Source of the DNA: Candidatus Aquidulcis sp.
Lineage (GTDB): Bacteria > Chloroflexota > Anaerolineae > Anaerolineales > UBA4823
Direction of reading: 5' to 3'
Length of the DNA stretch: 63,091 nt
Assembly (NCBI GenBank): GCA_020723385.1
Contig: DYIZ01000015.1
Location: 1-63,091, forward strand
The stretch's first letter is position 1. Every line of letters begins with the position of its first letter. Shown in pieces: positions 26,092 through 33,973 of the stretch. The notes below the pieces were generated by a model. The model was not told the origin of the DNA, did not search any database, and saw only the letters and a list, made by a program, of their open reading frames with translations. Both the position numbers and the translations under genes were made by a program.

Positions 26092-28923
26092 TCAACCCAC
26101 CACATTCACCAGCCTGCCCGGCACAACGATCACCTTCTTCGGGGCGCGGCCTTCGAGGTGCTTCTGCACCGTCTCGTTGGCCAGGGCGGCCTGGCGGGCG
26201 TCGTCTTCGCTGATGCCCACCGGCACGACCAGCCGATCGCGCACCTTGCCATTGACCTGCAGCACCAGGGTGATCGTCTCTTCGGCAGCGGCCGCCTCAT
26301 TAACCATGGGCCAGGGCTGGTGATGGATGGAATACGGCTTGCCGATGAAAGACCACAACTCTTCGGCAATGTGCGGCGTGACCGGGGCCATCATGCGCAG
26401 GTAAACATTCAGCGCTTCGGCCCATTCGGGCGTTCCGGTCGCGCCCTGCTCGCGGGCTTTGTAGAGATCGTTGAGCAGTTCCATCAACGCCGAGACGATG
26501 GTGTTGAATTCGAAATTCTCGAAGTCGTGGGTGACTCGCTTGAGAGTCTGGTGCAGCTTTCGTCGCAGGGATTTGAGCATCTCGGGGGCGGGAGTCCCTT
26601 GCGGCCCAGGCTCGGTCACCAACGACCATACGCGCCGCACCCAGCGCGCCGATCCCTCTATCCCCGATGAGTTCCACGGCGCGCCCATATCCCAGCGGGC
26701 GAAGAACATCAAATAAGCCCGCACAGTATCAGCGCCATAACGTTTTACTAATATATCGGGGGCGACCACATTCCCACGGCTTTTCGACATTTTCTCGTGG
26801 TCTTCGCCCAACACCATGCCCTGGTTGCGAAGCTGGATCATCGGCTCGGAGCCGGTGGTGATGCCCATGTCGCGGCAGGCTTTATGGAAGAAACGGGTGT
26901 AGATCAGGTGCATGGTGGCGTGTTCGATGCCGCCTGTGTAGGTATCCACCGGCATCCAGTATGCGTAAACCTGCGGGTCGAACGGGCCGCGGGCGTATTT
27001 CGGCGACAGGTAACGCAGGTGATACCACGACGAGCACATAAAAGTGTCCATCGTATCGGTTTCACGCGTTGCATCTCCGCCGCAAACCGGGCAGGTGGTC
27101 TTGGCCCAGGTGGGATGCAGCTTGAGCGGCGACTCGCCGGTGGGCTTCCATTCGACATCGTCGGGCAGGAGCACCGGGAGTTGATCTTCGGGAACGGGCT
27201 GCCAGCCGCAGGCGGGGCAGTTGACCATGGGGATCGGCGCGCCCCAGTAGCGCTGGCGCGAGATAAGCCAGTCGCGCAAACGGTAGTTTGTGGCGGCTTT
27301 GCCGATGCCTTTGGTCTCCAGCCACGCCGCAATACGTTGTTTGGCGACATCGCCGGGGGCGCCGCTCATCTCGCCGGAGTGGATCATCGTGCCGTACTCT
27401 GAATGGAACAAGACATCTTTGTAAAACGGCAACGTGTTGACCATCTCCATAACCGTGCGATTGGCGCTGACCGGGGGATAGATGGCCTTGCAGCGAGCCA
27501 GGATCGCCTGGTCGGATTCAACCCCATCCAATTCGAGGACGCCATCGTCGAAGACGAACAGCCAGCGCCCGCCGACGATCTCGTTCCAATTGTTGGGCTG
27601 GAGATGCTGACGCATCAGGGCAACGAAACCATCCACCTGATCGCGCTGCAAGGTGACGAATAATCCCACCCCGAGGGCGCCAACCTGCTGGGAGGAGAAC
27701 TGAATTCCCGCAGCCGTCAGGGTCTCGGTAAAGGAGGGTGACACTGAGCCAGGGAAAACGAAGCTTTTGCTGATTCCGTCAGGCCGGTCAATCACCGGGA
27801 TGATGGGCAAGCCATATTTGATGGCAAAGGCGAAATCCCGCTCGTCGTGGGCAGGGACAGCCATGATCGCGCCGGTTCCGTAGGTCATCAAGACATAATC
27901 GGCAATCCAGATGGGGATCGGCTTGCCATTGACGGGATTGCGGGCGTAACCGCCGGTGAAGACGCCGGTTTTTTCTTTATCCGTGGCTTCGCGGTCAATA
28001 TCGGACAGGCGCGTGGCCTGTAGCTTGTATGTTTCGACTTCGGCTTTGCGGTCGGGGGTGGTAATCTGGTCAACCAGGGGATGCTCGGGGGACAGAACCA
28101 TGAAGGTCGCGCCCCACAGGGTGTCGGGACGGGTGGTGAAGACAGTGATCAGTGATCGGTGATCAGTTATCAGTAGGTCTTCACCGATGACTGATGACTG
28201 ATCACAGATCACTGGAAACTGAACTTCCGCCCCTTCCGACCGCCCGATCCAGTTGGTTTGCAGGGTGCGCACACGCTCGGGCCAATCGAGCGATGAGTAA
28301 TCGAGCAGCTCGGCGGCATACGATGTGGTTTTGAAGAACCACTGGTCGAGGTCTTTCTTGATGACCGGGGTATCACAGCGCTCACAGTGGCGGTCTTCTC
28401 CCCAGACTTGCTCGCGCGCCAGAGTTGTATTGCAGTTAGGGCAAAAATCCACCGGCGACATCTTGCGATACGCCAGCCCGTGTTTGAAGAGCTGAATGAA
28501 AAACCATTCTGTCCAGTGATAATACTCGGGGTCAGCCGAGACGGCTTCGTGCCGCCAATCGAACATGGCGCCCATCGAGCGAAGCTGCAAGCGCATGTTT
28601 TCGATGTTTTTATAGGTCCACGTTTTGGGATGAATGCCGCGTTTGATGGCAGCGTTTTCGGCTGGCAAACCAAAGGAATCGAAGCCCATTGGAAATAAAA
28701 CATTGAAGCCCTTCATGCGCATGTAGCGGGCGCGGGCATCCGAAGGGGCCATAGCATACCAGTGTCCAATATGGAGGTCGCCTGAGGGATATGGCAGCAT
28801 GGTCAAGGCATAGTGTTTGGGCCGTGATGGGTCAATGTCAGCATTATATAAACCATCGGCTTCCCATTGGGACTGCCATTTCGGCTCGATTTCGGCGGGT
28901 TGGTAGGGATGGGTGTCAGGCAT
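26092..28923 (-). CDS. leuS: Leucyl-tRNA synthetase
   Basis: 943 residues. The class I signature HIGH is at 51-54 (SGDLHIGHW) and the second signature is EKMSKSRGN. The editing domain has VFTTRPDTLWGATFM and YGTGAIMAVPAHDERD. C-terminal anticodon-binding and VNGKVRDR segments are present. It charges tRNA-Leu in the cytoplasm. It is longer than typical bacterial LeuRS (about 810-880) for two visible reasons. About 14-20 extra residues (ICDQSSVIGEDLLITDHRS) are encoded by a heptamer array at 28144-28213, just before VFTTRPDT. An insert of roughly 110 residues (about 385-505) containing GGRWLFVFDDG and ILARCKAIYP lies within the editing domain before the GTMIHSGEMSG segment. All catalytic motifs look intact, so the enzyme should work. 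It is transcribed divergently from the liv operon. Confidence 0.97.
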   Translation of the reverse strand: MPDTHPYQPAEIEPKWQSQWEADGLYNADIDPSRPKHYALTMLPYPSGDLHIGHWYAMAPSDARARYMRMKGFNVLFPMGFDSFGLPAENAAIKRGIHPKTWTYKNIENMRLQLRSMGAMFDWRHEAVSADPEYYHWTEWFFIQLFKHGLAYRKMSPVDFCPNCNTTLAREQVWGEDRHCERCDTPVIKKDLDQWFFKTTSYAAELLDYSSLDWPERVRTLQTNWIGRSEGAEVQFPVICDQSSVIGEDLLITDHRSLITVFTTRPDTLWGATFMVLSPEHPLVDQITTPDRKAEVETYKLQATRLSDIDREATDKEKTGVFTGGYARNPVNGKPIPIWIADYVLMTYGTGAIMAVPAHDERDFAFAIKYGLPIIPVIDRPDGISKSFVFPGSVSPSFTETLTAAGIQFSSQQVGALGVGLFVTLQRDQVDGFVALMRQHLQPNNWNEIVGGRWLFVFDDGVLELDGVESDQAILARCKAIYPPVSANRTVMEMVNTLPFYKDVLFHSEYGTMIHSGEMSGAPGDVAKQRIAAWLETKGIGKAATNYRLRDWLISRQRYWGAPIPMVNCPACGWQPVPEDQLPVLLPDDVEWKPTGESPLKLHPTWAKTTCPVCGGDATRETDTMDTFMCSSWYHLRYLSPKYARGPFDPQVYAYWMPVDTYTGGIEHATMHLIYTRFFHKACRDMGITTGSEPMIQLRNQGMVLGEDHEKMSKSRGNVVAPDILVKRYGADTVRAYLMFFARWDMGAPWNSSGIEGSARWVRRVWSLVTEPGPQGTPAPEMLKSLRRKLHQTLKRVTHDFENFEFNTIVSALMELLNDLYKAREQGATGTPEWAEALNVYLRMMAPVTPHIAEELWSFIGKPYSIHHQPWPMVNEAAAAEETITLVLQVNGKVRDRLVVPVGISEDDARQAALANETVQKHLEGRAPKKVIVVPGRLVNVVG
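28144..28213. repeat. Heptamer inverted array inside leuS (in frame)
   Basis: Left arm: AGTGATC, AGTGATC, GGTGATC, AGTTATC, AGT (28144-28174). Spacer AGGTCTTC. Right arm: ACC, GATGACT, GATGACT, GATCACA, GATCACT (28183-28213). The arms are inverted copies and each step is exactly seven bases. The array keeps the leuS frame open and gives residues such as DQSSVIG. It is the only array in the window that lies inside a gene. Confidence 0.85.
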
Positions 28924-28984
28924 AGATTTCTCCAGGTTCGAAAGGTGTGACTACAATTGTAACGCGTTTACAACGATAAATCTA

Positions 28985-29013
28985 TTGACAACCCAACTGC
29001 CCACCGCTAGAAT
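28985..29013 (+). promoter_or_regulatory. Sigma-70-type promoter of the liv operon, with long leader
   Basis: TTGACA at 28985-28990 and TAGAAT at 29008-29013 are separated by exactly 17 bases. Transcription would start near 29020, leaving an untranslated leader of about 200 bases before livK at 29217. The leader holds small hairpins, such as CGCCTGGAGGCG near 29154, but no structure I can name. The gap also has to contain the leuS promoter on the other strand. Confidence 0.7.
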
Positions 29014-29216
29014 ATATCAGGATCATATCATCTCGAAAAAGAGGGGCGTGGGTTGTTGTGGCAGGAAAATGCCAGGTTGATAGAAATATTGGGGATTATC
29101 CAAGAACAGGCAGTACCGTACTTTCACATTCGTGAGTACCACCCACCGGTAGTACGCCTGGAGGCGAGCTTCAGGTAAGTTATTCCCACCTAACCAAAAC
29201 AAAAGGAGAGAAGAAA

Positions 29217-30395
29217 ATGAGAAATGCTTCCAAAATGCGATGGATTGGCCTGTTGATGGTCATCCTGCTGCTTACGACTTCGGTCTTAACAAGCTGCTCG
29301 CAGGAAAAGGTACTGAAGATTGGGTTCATCACCGAACAAACCGGCGTTGACGCCTATATTGGGCCAGCATCGGTTCCCGCGCTTCAAGATAAGGTTGATG
29401 AGATCAATGCAGCCGGTGGAATTGGCGGGTACAAACTTCAGTTGATCGTTTACGATACCCGATCCGAAGTCACCGACGCTGTGGCAGTTGCCAAACGCCT
29501 GATGGATCAGGATAAGGTCGTCGCCATCATTGGCCCATCCTGGTCAGCCGCGGGTATCCCCCTCGCCGACATCGCTGATGCGGGTAAAGTCCCGATGATC
29601 GCCACCACGGCATCGAATATCAATGTGACGGTGTCTGAAGCCGGTGTGCTGCATCCCTATATGTTCCGGGTATGCTTCATTGATCCCTACCAGGGTTACG
29701 CCCAAGCTGACTTCGCCTACAACAAGTTGGGCCTGCGCAAGGCGGCTCTTCTCACCGATGTTGCTTCACCCTACACAGTCGGTCTGCACCAGTTCTTCGA
29801 AAAGCACTTCCTGGAACTGGGCGGCGAGATCGTCTCGAAAGAGGGCTACAACCAGGGCGATGCTGAATTCCGCGCCCAACTAGCCAAAATCAAGGATGCT
29901 GGCGCCGATCTGCTCGTAGTTGACGCCTATACCTACAAAGATGTTGGCCTGGTTGCCCAGCAGGCTGAAGGGCTTGGCCTGAAAATCCAGATCATGGCTG
30001 GCGACGGCGTTTTCGTCCCAGACCTACTCGAAATGGCTGGCCCGCAGTTGGAAGGCGCTATCGTGACCACAGGCGTCTCTGAGAGCGCCCCCGAGTTTGC
30101 TCAATTCAACGCCGATTTCGAAGCCAAACACGCCGGGGTCAAGGCCAATATCTATACATACTACGGTTTGGATGCTTTGATGGCCATCGAGTATGCCATT
30201 CGCGAAGCCGTAAAGAATGGCGAGCCGACGCCCACGGCCATCCGCGACGCGCTGGAAAACATGAAGGATGTTCAGTTGTTCACCAGCGTTGTGACCATTG
30301 AACCGGACACCCACAATCCGCACAACAAACCCTTGCTGATCATGACGATCAAAAACAGCGCATGGGAACTGGTTGAAACCTTTACGCCTAAGTAA
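29217..30395 (+). CDS. livK: Branched-chain amino-acid ABC transporter, substrate-binding lipoprotein
   Basis: 392 residues. The signal peptide ends in the lipobox LTSC with Cys27 as the lipidated residue. The mature protein is a type I periplasmic binding protein: IGFITEQTGVDAYIG, DQDKVVAIIGPSWSAA, and a C-terminal YYGLDALMAIEYAI segment, all typical of LivJ/LivK (Peripla_BP_6). It binds a branched-chain amino acid or similar amide outside the membrane and delivers it to LivHM. It heads a five-gene operon in the order SBP, permease, permease, ATPase, ATPase. AAAGGAG lies eight bases before the ATG. A hairpin after the stop probably sets the higher level of this gene over the membrane subunits. 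Exact substrate is not determined. Confidence 0.92.
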   Translation: MRNASKMRWIGLLMVILLLTTSVLTSCSQEKVLKIGFITEQTGVDAYIGPASVPALQDKVDEINAAGGIGGYKLQLIVYDTRSEVTDAVAVAKRLMDQDKVVAIIGPSWSAAGIPLADIADAGKVPMIATTASNINVTVSEAGVLHPYMFRVCFIDPYQGYAQADFAYNKLGLRKAALLTDVASPYTVGLHQFFEKHFLELGGEIVSKEGYNQGDAEFRAQLAKIKDAGADLLVVDAYTYKDVGLVAQQAEGLGLKIQIMAGDGVFVPDLLEMAGPQLEGAIVTTGVSESAPEFAQFNADFEAKHAGVKANIYTYYGLDALMAIEYAIREAVKNGEPTPTAIRDALENMKDVQLFTSVVTIEPDTHNPHNKPLLIMTIKNSAWELVETFTPK

Positions 30396-30408
30396 GACAT
30401 AATGCTCG

Positions 30409-30444
30409 AAGAGGGGTGTTTGCCCGACCGCAAACACCCCTCTT
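30409..30444 (+). terminator. Attenuating hairpin between livK and livH
   Basis: Arms AAGAGGGGTGTTTG (30409-30422) and 30431-30444 pair perfectly over 14 bases with an eight-base loop; only GATTCT follows. Such hairpins after a binding-protein gene commonly protect the upstream mRNA or reduce read-through into the permease genes. Confidence 0.75.
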
Positions 30445-30466
30445 GATTCTGGAAAGGGAAACCGCA

Positions 30467-31342
30467 ATGGAATTATTCGTCCAGCAACTCATCAGCGGTA
30501 TTTCAATCGGTGCGATCTATTCGCTGCTGGCGGTGGGTTACGCCCTGGTTTACAGCGTCTACAACTTCACCAACTGGGCGTTCGACGCATTCATGGCTTT
30601 CGGCGCATTCATGGCTTTTACAGCCATTTCGTCGCTCTTCCTGCCTTTTTGGCTGGCGATGATCATCTCGGTAGCCCTCACCATCATCTTGTCGGTAGGG
30701 GTTGAGAAACTGGCTTACAGCACCCTGCGCCGCCGAAAAGCGCCCCGCCTGTTCATGATGATCTCGGCCATGGGGGTTAACCTGGCCATCGTCAACCTGA
30801 TCAATAAAGCCTACGGCGGCACATTCCGCAAGTTCCCGTTTGAAAACTTCGAACCGATCTTTGTGGGAGGGGTTTCCATTGGCCGGATGGATCTCATCGC
30901 CGGGCTAATCTCCTTCGGCGTGCTGGCGCTCCTGTGGGTGTTCCTATATCGCACCAAATGGGGTCTGGGGATACGCGCCAGCGCCATTGATATTCTCACC
31001 GCGTCGCTGATGGGCATCAACAATGATGCCGTAGCTGTGATCATTTTTACCATTACCGGCGTGTTATCCTCGGTCGCAGGGGTCTTCTACGGTATGAAGT
31101 ATGCGGTTTATCCGATGATGGGTATCGTCACCATCAAGGCCATGATTGCCAGCATCGTGGGCGGCCTGGGCAGCCTGCCGGCTGCCATCATCGGCAGCAT
31201 GATCCTGGGCATCCTGGAAACCCTGGTCTCGGGATATATTTCCTCGAGCTACCGCGATCTGTTCTCCTTCTTGTTCTTGATCGTCATCCTCCTTTTCTTC
31301 CCCAACGGGTTGATGGGCAAGAGCACCGAGGAGAAATTGTAA
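30467..31342 (+). CDS. livH: Branched-chain amino-acid ABC transporter permease LivH
   Basis: 291 residues from ATG 30467, preceded by GGAAAGGG. A longer reading from 30416 would run through the attenuator hairpin and is rejected. About eight membrane helices are visible, with the family motifs GISIGAIYSLLAVGYALVY at the N-terminus and GLGIRASAIDILTASLMGIN for the cytoplasmic EAA-like loop that contacts the ATPases. It forms the transmembrane channel with LivM. Genes follow with short gaps. Confidence 0.92.
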   Translation: MELFVQQLISGISIGAIYSLLAVGYALVYSVYNFTNWAFDAFMAFGAFMAFTAISSLFLPFWLAMIISVALTIILSVGVEKLAYSTLRRRKAPRLFMMISAMGVNLAIVNLINKAYGGTFRKFPFENFEPIFVGGVSIGRMDLIAGLISFGVLALLWVFLYRTKWGLGIRASAIDILTASLMGINNDAVAVIIFTITGVLSSVAGVFYGMKYAVYPMMGIVTIKAMIASIVGGLGSLPAAIIGSMILGILETLVSGYISSSYRDLFSFLFLIVILLFFPNGLMGKSTEEKL

Positions 31343-31360
31343 AGAAAGGCCGGTGGAATC

Positions 31361-32341
31361 ATGGGTTATATCAATGCAATTATCATCTTGAGCGGAATCA
31401 ATATCATCGCTGCCCTCGGCGTAGCCATTCTCACGGGCTACACGGGATTGTTCACCATCGGTCATGCCGGTTTCATGGCGTTGGGCGGCTACATGAGCGC
31501 TATCATGGTGAAGGAGCTTCAAACGCCATTTCCCATCGCTTTGCTCATCGGCGGCACTTTCGCAGGATTGTGCAGTTTCATCATCGGATACCCTGCCTTT
31601 CGCAGCCGGCTGCGCGGCGACTACTTCGCCATTGCCACCCTGGGCTTTTCCGAAGCCATCCGCTTGCTGCTCAATAATACAAAAACAATCGGTACGATCA
31701 ACCTCGGCGGCGCTTTTGGTTATATGAATATCCCAAGCATTACGAAAGAACCGGGGAATTTCGTATGGGTGGTTCTCTTCACGCTGATCCTGGCGCTGAT
31801 ATTGGCCCACATGTTCGTGACTTCGCAGTACGGCAAGAACTGCATCGCGGTGGGCCAGGATGAGGTTGCCGCCCAAATGATGGGCGTCAACCTGCTCAAA
31901 ACCAAACTGACCGCCTTGTTCATCAGCGCATTTTACGCCGGCGTGGCCGGCGGGCTGTTGGGCTTTTACTTCGCCTATCTCAGCCCATCTTTTTTCAACA
32001 TCACCAAATCATCGGATCTGCTGGCGGCAGTCGTCTTTGGCGGCATCCAATCCCTGATTGGCCCGTTCATCACCGCCTTCGTGCTGATTGCGGTACCCGA
32101 ATTGCTGCGCTCGCTGGCTGAATGGCGCTTGATCATCTATGGCTTCCTGTTCGTGGTGGTGATGATCTTCCGCCCCCAGGGATTGCTGGGCTACGTTGAG
32201 ATGAACCTGAACTTTGTGCGCAGTCTGGTTAAATGGCTTATGGGCGTGGTTAAGTGGTTTTTTGGCTTAGTCAAACGTATTTTTGGCCGCAAATCATTAT
32301 CATCCACTGCCAGCGATCCCAAGCGACAGAAGGGTAAATAG
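31361..32341 (+). CDS. livM: Branched-chain amino-acid ABC transporter permease LivM
   Basis: 326 residues with about ten hydrophobic segments. Motifs are [22 protein letters not shown] near residue 25 and the coupling loop [21 protein letters not shown]. The second membrane subunit of the Liv complex. The C-terminal 40 residues are unusual: a run of amphipathic, Trp- and Lys-rich repeats ([21 protein letters not shown]) followed by a basic tail, longer than in typical LivM. It ends three bases before livG. Confidence 0.92.
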   Translation: MGYINAIIILSGINIIAALGVAILTGYTGLFTIGHAGFMALGGYMSAIMVKELQTPFPIALLIGGTFAGLCSFIIGYPAFRSRLRGDYFAIATLGFSEAIRLLLNNTKTIGTINLGGAFGYMNIPSITKEPGNFVWVVLFTLILALILAHMFVTSQYGKNCIAVGQDEVAAQMMGVNLLKTKLTALFISAFYAGVAGGLLGFYFAYLSPSFFNITKSSDLLAAVVFGGIQSLIGPFITAFVLIAVPELLRSLAEWRLIIYGFLFVVVMIFRPQGLLGYVEMNLNFVRSLVKWLMGVVKWFFGLVKRIFGRKSLSSTASDPKRQKGK

Positions 32342-32344
32342 CCG

Positions 32345-33154
32345 ATGAACACAGAAAATCGCAATGGCGAAATTCTCACGATCACCGATCTCACCGTTGA
32401 TTTCGGCGGTGTGCGGGCTGTCAACAATGTCTCCATCTCCCTGCAAGCTGGCGAGCTGGTGGGCCTGATCGGGCCGAATGGGGCCGGAAAAACGACCGTG
32501 TTCAACCTGATCACGAATGCCATTCAACCCACTTCGGGGCAGATCATGCTGAATGGCAAAAGTATCCTGGGGAAATCCCCCGACAAAATTTGCCGCCTGG
32601 GAATCAGCCGTACTTTTCAGAACATCCGCCTCTTTCCGCAAATGACCGCTTACGAAAACGTGGAATTGGGGCTGCACAGTTCACCGCGCTACTCGATTGC
32701 CGAAGCCTTCGTGCGCCTGCCGCACGCCCACCGCATCGAACTGGATACCCGCAAAAGAGCGCTGGAATTGCTCGAGATCGTCAACCTGAAAGAATTTGCC
32801 CGAGAGCGGGCATCCAGCCTGCCCTATGGGCTTCAACGCCGCCTGGAAATCGCCCGCGCCATGGCCACCTCGCCGCAATTGCTGCTGCTCGACGAACCCG
32901 CGGCCGGCATGAACGAAGACGAGTGCAAAGCGCTGGTCAAGCTCATCCGCGAGATTCACACCACCATGAAATACACCACCCTGATGATCGAGCATCACAT
33001 GGCGGTAGTGATGGATCTGTGTGAACGCATCTACGTGCTCAATCTGGGTTCACTTCTGACCGTGGGCAATCCAAAAGAAATCCAGAACAATCCGCAAGTT
33101 ATCAAAGCTTACCTGGGAGAGAGAAAAAATGCCCGAGAATCAAGCGTTTCTTGA
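32345..33154 (+). CDS. livG: Branched-chain amino-acid ABC transporter ATPase LivG
   Basis: 269 residues. Walker A GPNGAGKT is at 43-50, the signature region is [16 protein letters not shown], and Walker B is [12 protein letters not shown]. This is the LivG subfamily (long C-terminal segment with [16 protein letters not shown]). It hydrolyses ATP to drive uptake through LivHM. Its last 26 bases overlap the start of livF. Confidence 0.94.
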   Translation: MNTENRNGEILTITDLTVDFGGVRAVNNVSISLQAGELVGLIGPNGAGKTTVFNLITNAIQPTSGQIMLNGKSILGKSPDKICRLGISRTFQNIRLFPQMTAYENVELGLHSSPRYSIAEAFVRLPHAHRIELDTRKRALELLEIVNLKEFARERASSLPYGLQRRLEIARAMATSPQLLLLDEPAAGMNEDECKALVKLIREIHTTMKYTTLMIEHHMAVVMDLCERIYVLNLGSLLTVGNPKEIQNNPQVIKAYLGERKNARESSVS

Positions 33155-33869
33155 TATCAGCGAGCTTGTCGTCCATTACGGCGGCATCTGCGCTCTCGAC
33201 CGGGTCAGCCTGCACGTGAACCAGGGAGAAATCGTGGCTGTGATTGGCGCTAACGGGGCTGGAAAATCCACCTTGATGAAAACCATCGTGGCAGCCAAAT
33301 CATACACGTCTGGCGTGATCCGATTCAAAGGCGAACCGCTTAGAAAAGAAGCCCACCAGGTCGTCAAAAGCGGAATCACCCTGGTGCCGGAGGGCCGCCG
33401 GATATTTGCACCCCTTTCGGTACGCGAAAACCTGATGGTGGGCGCATACACCCGCTCCAATCGCCAGGAGTTTGAAAAAAATTTGGATGAAGTTTTTATC
33501 CTTTTTCCCCGGCTGAAAGAGCGCATCAACCAGCGAGGGGGCACCCTCTCTGGCGGCGAGCAGCAAATGCTGGCGGTCGGGCGCGCCCTGATGTCGCAGC
33601 CTCAACTCCTCATGCTGGATGAGCCTTCGCTCGGGCTGGCTCCGATCATCATTGATACTATGTTCGAAACCATCGTGCGGCTGAATCGCGAAATGGGTCT
33701 CACGATCCTGCTAGTCGAGCAAAACGCATCCCTGGCCCTGGAAATGTGTAACCGGGCGTATGTGCTCAAGACCGGCCAGATCACGATGGAAGGCCTGGGG
33801 AAGGATTTGCTCGAAGACCCGCGTATCCGCAAAACCTACCTGGGCATCACCGATGAGATCGCAGCCTAG
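33129..33869 (+). CDS. livF: Branched-chain amino-acid ABC transporter ATPase LivF
   Basis: 246 residues. Walker A GANGAGKST lies at 40-48, the signature is LSGGEQQMLAVGRALM, and Walker B is LLMLDEPSLGLAP. The LivF-type segment TLVPEGRRIFAPLSVRENL is clear. The start overlaps livG by 26 bases, and a GGGAGAGAG stretch serves as ribosome-binding site inside livG. A strong intrinsic terminator follows the gene and ends the operon. Confidence 0.94.
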   Translation: MPENQAFLDISELVVHYGGICALDRVSLHVNQGEIVAVIGANGAGKSTLMKTIVAAKSYTSGVIRFKGEPLRKEAHQVVKSGITLVPEGRRIFAPLSVRENLMVGAYTRSNRQEFEKNLDEVFILFPRLKERINQRGGTLSGGEQQMLAVGRALMSQPQLLMLDEPSLGLAPIIIDTMFETIVRLNREMGLTILLVEQNASLALEMCNRAYVLKTGQITMEGLGKDLLEDPRIRKTYLGITDEIAA

Positions 33870-33891
33870 CGGCGTGCAGGAATGAACTAAT

Positions 33892-33936
33892 AATTGATGT
33901 TTGTGTGTGCTTTGCACACATAAACATCAATTTTTT
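33892..33936 (+). terminator. Intrinsic terminator of the liv operon
   Basis: Arms 33892-33910 (AATTGATGTTTGTGTGTGC) and 33914-33932 pair over 19 bases with one mismatch and a three-base loop, and are followed by a run of six T. This is the clearest intrinsic terminator in the window. Confidence 0.9.
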
Positions 33937-33973
33937 GCTCCCCTCGATTTACCTTCCCAATTTGGAGATAAAC

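Noticed and set aside
29120-29150. GGGTGGTAC-like sequence on the minus strand upstream of leuS, as in T-box leaders
   Set aside because: The following bases do not match the T-box (an extra T breaks the ACCGCG-type half), there is no terminator with a U-run between it and leuS, and stem I would have to lie inside livK.
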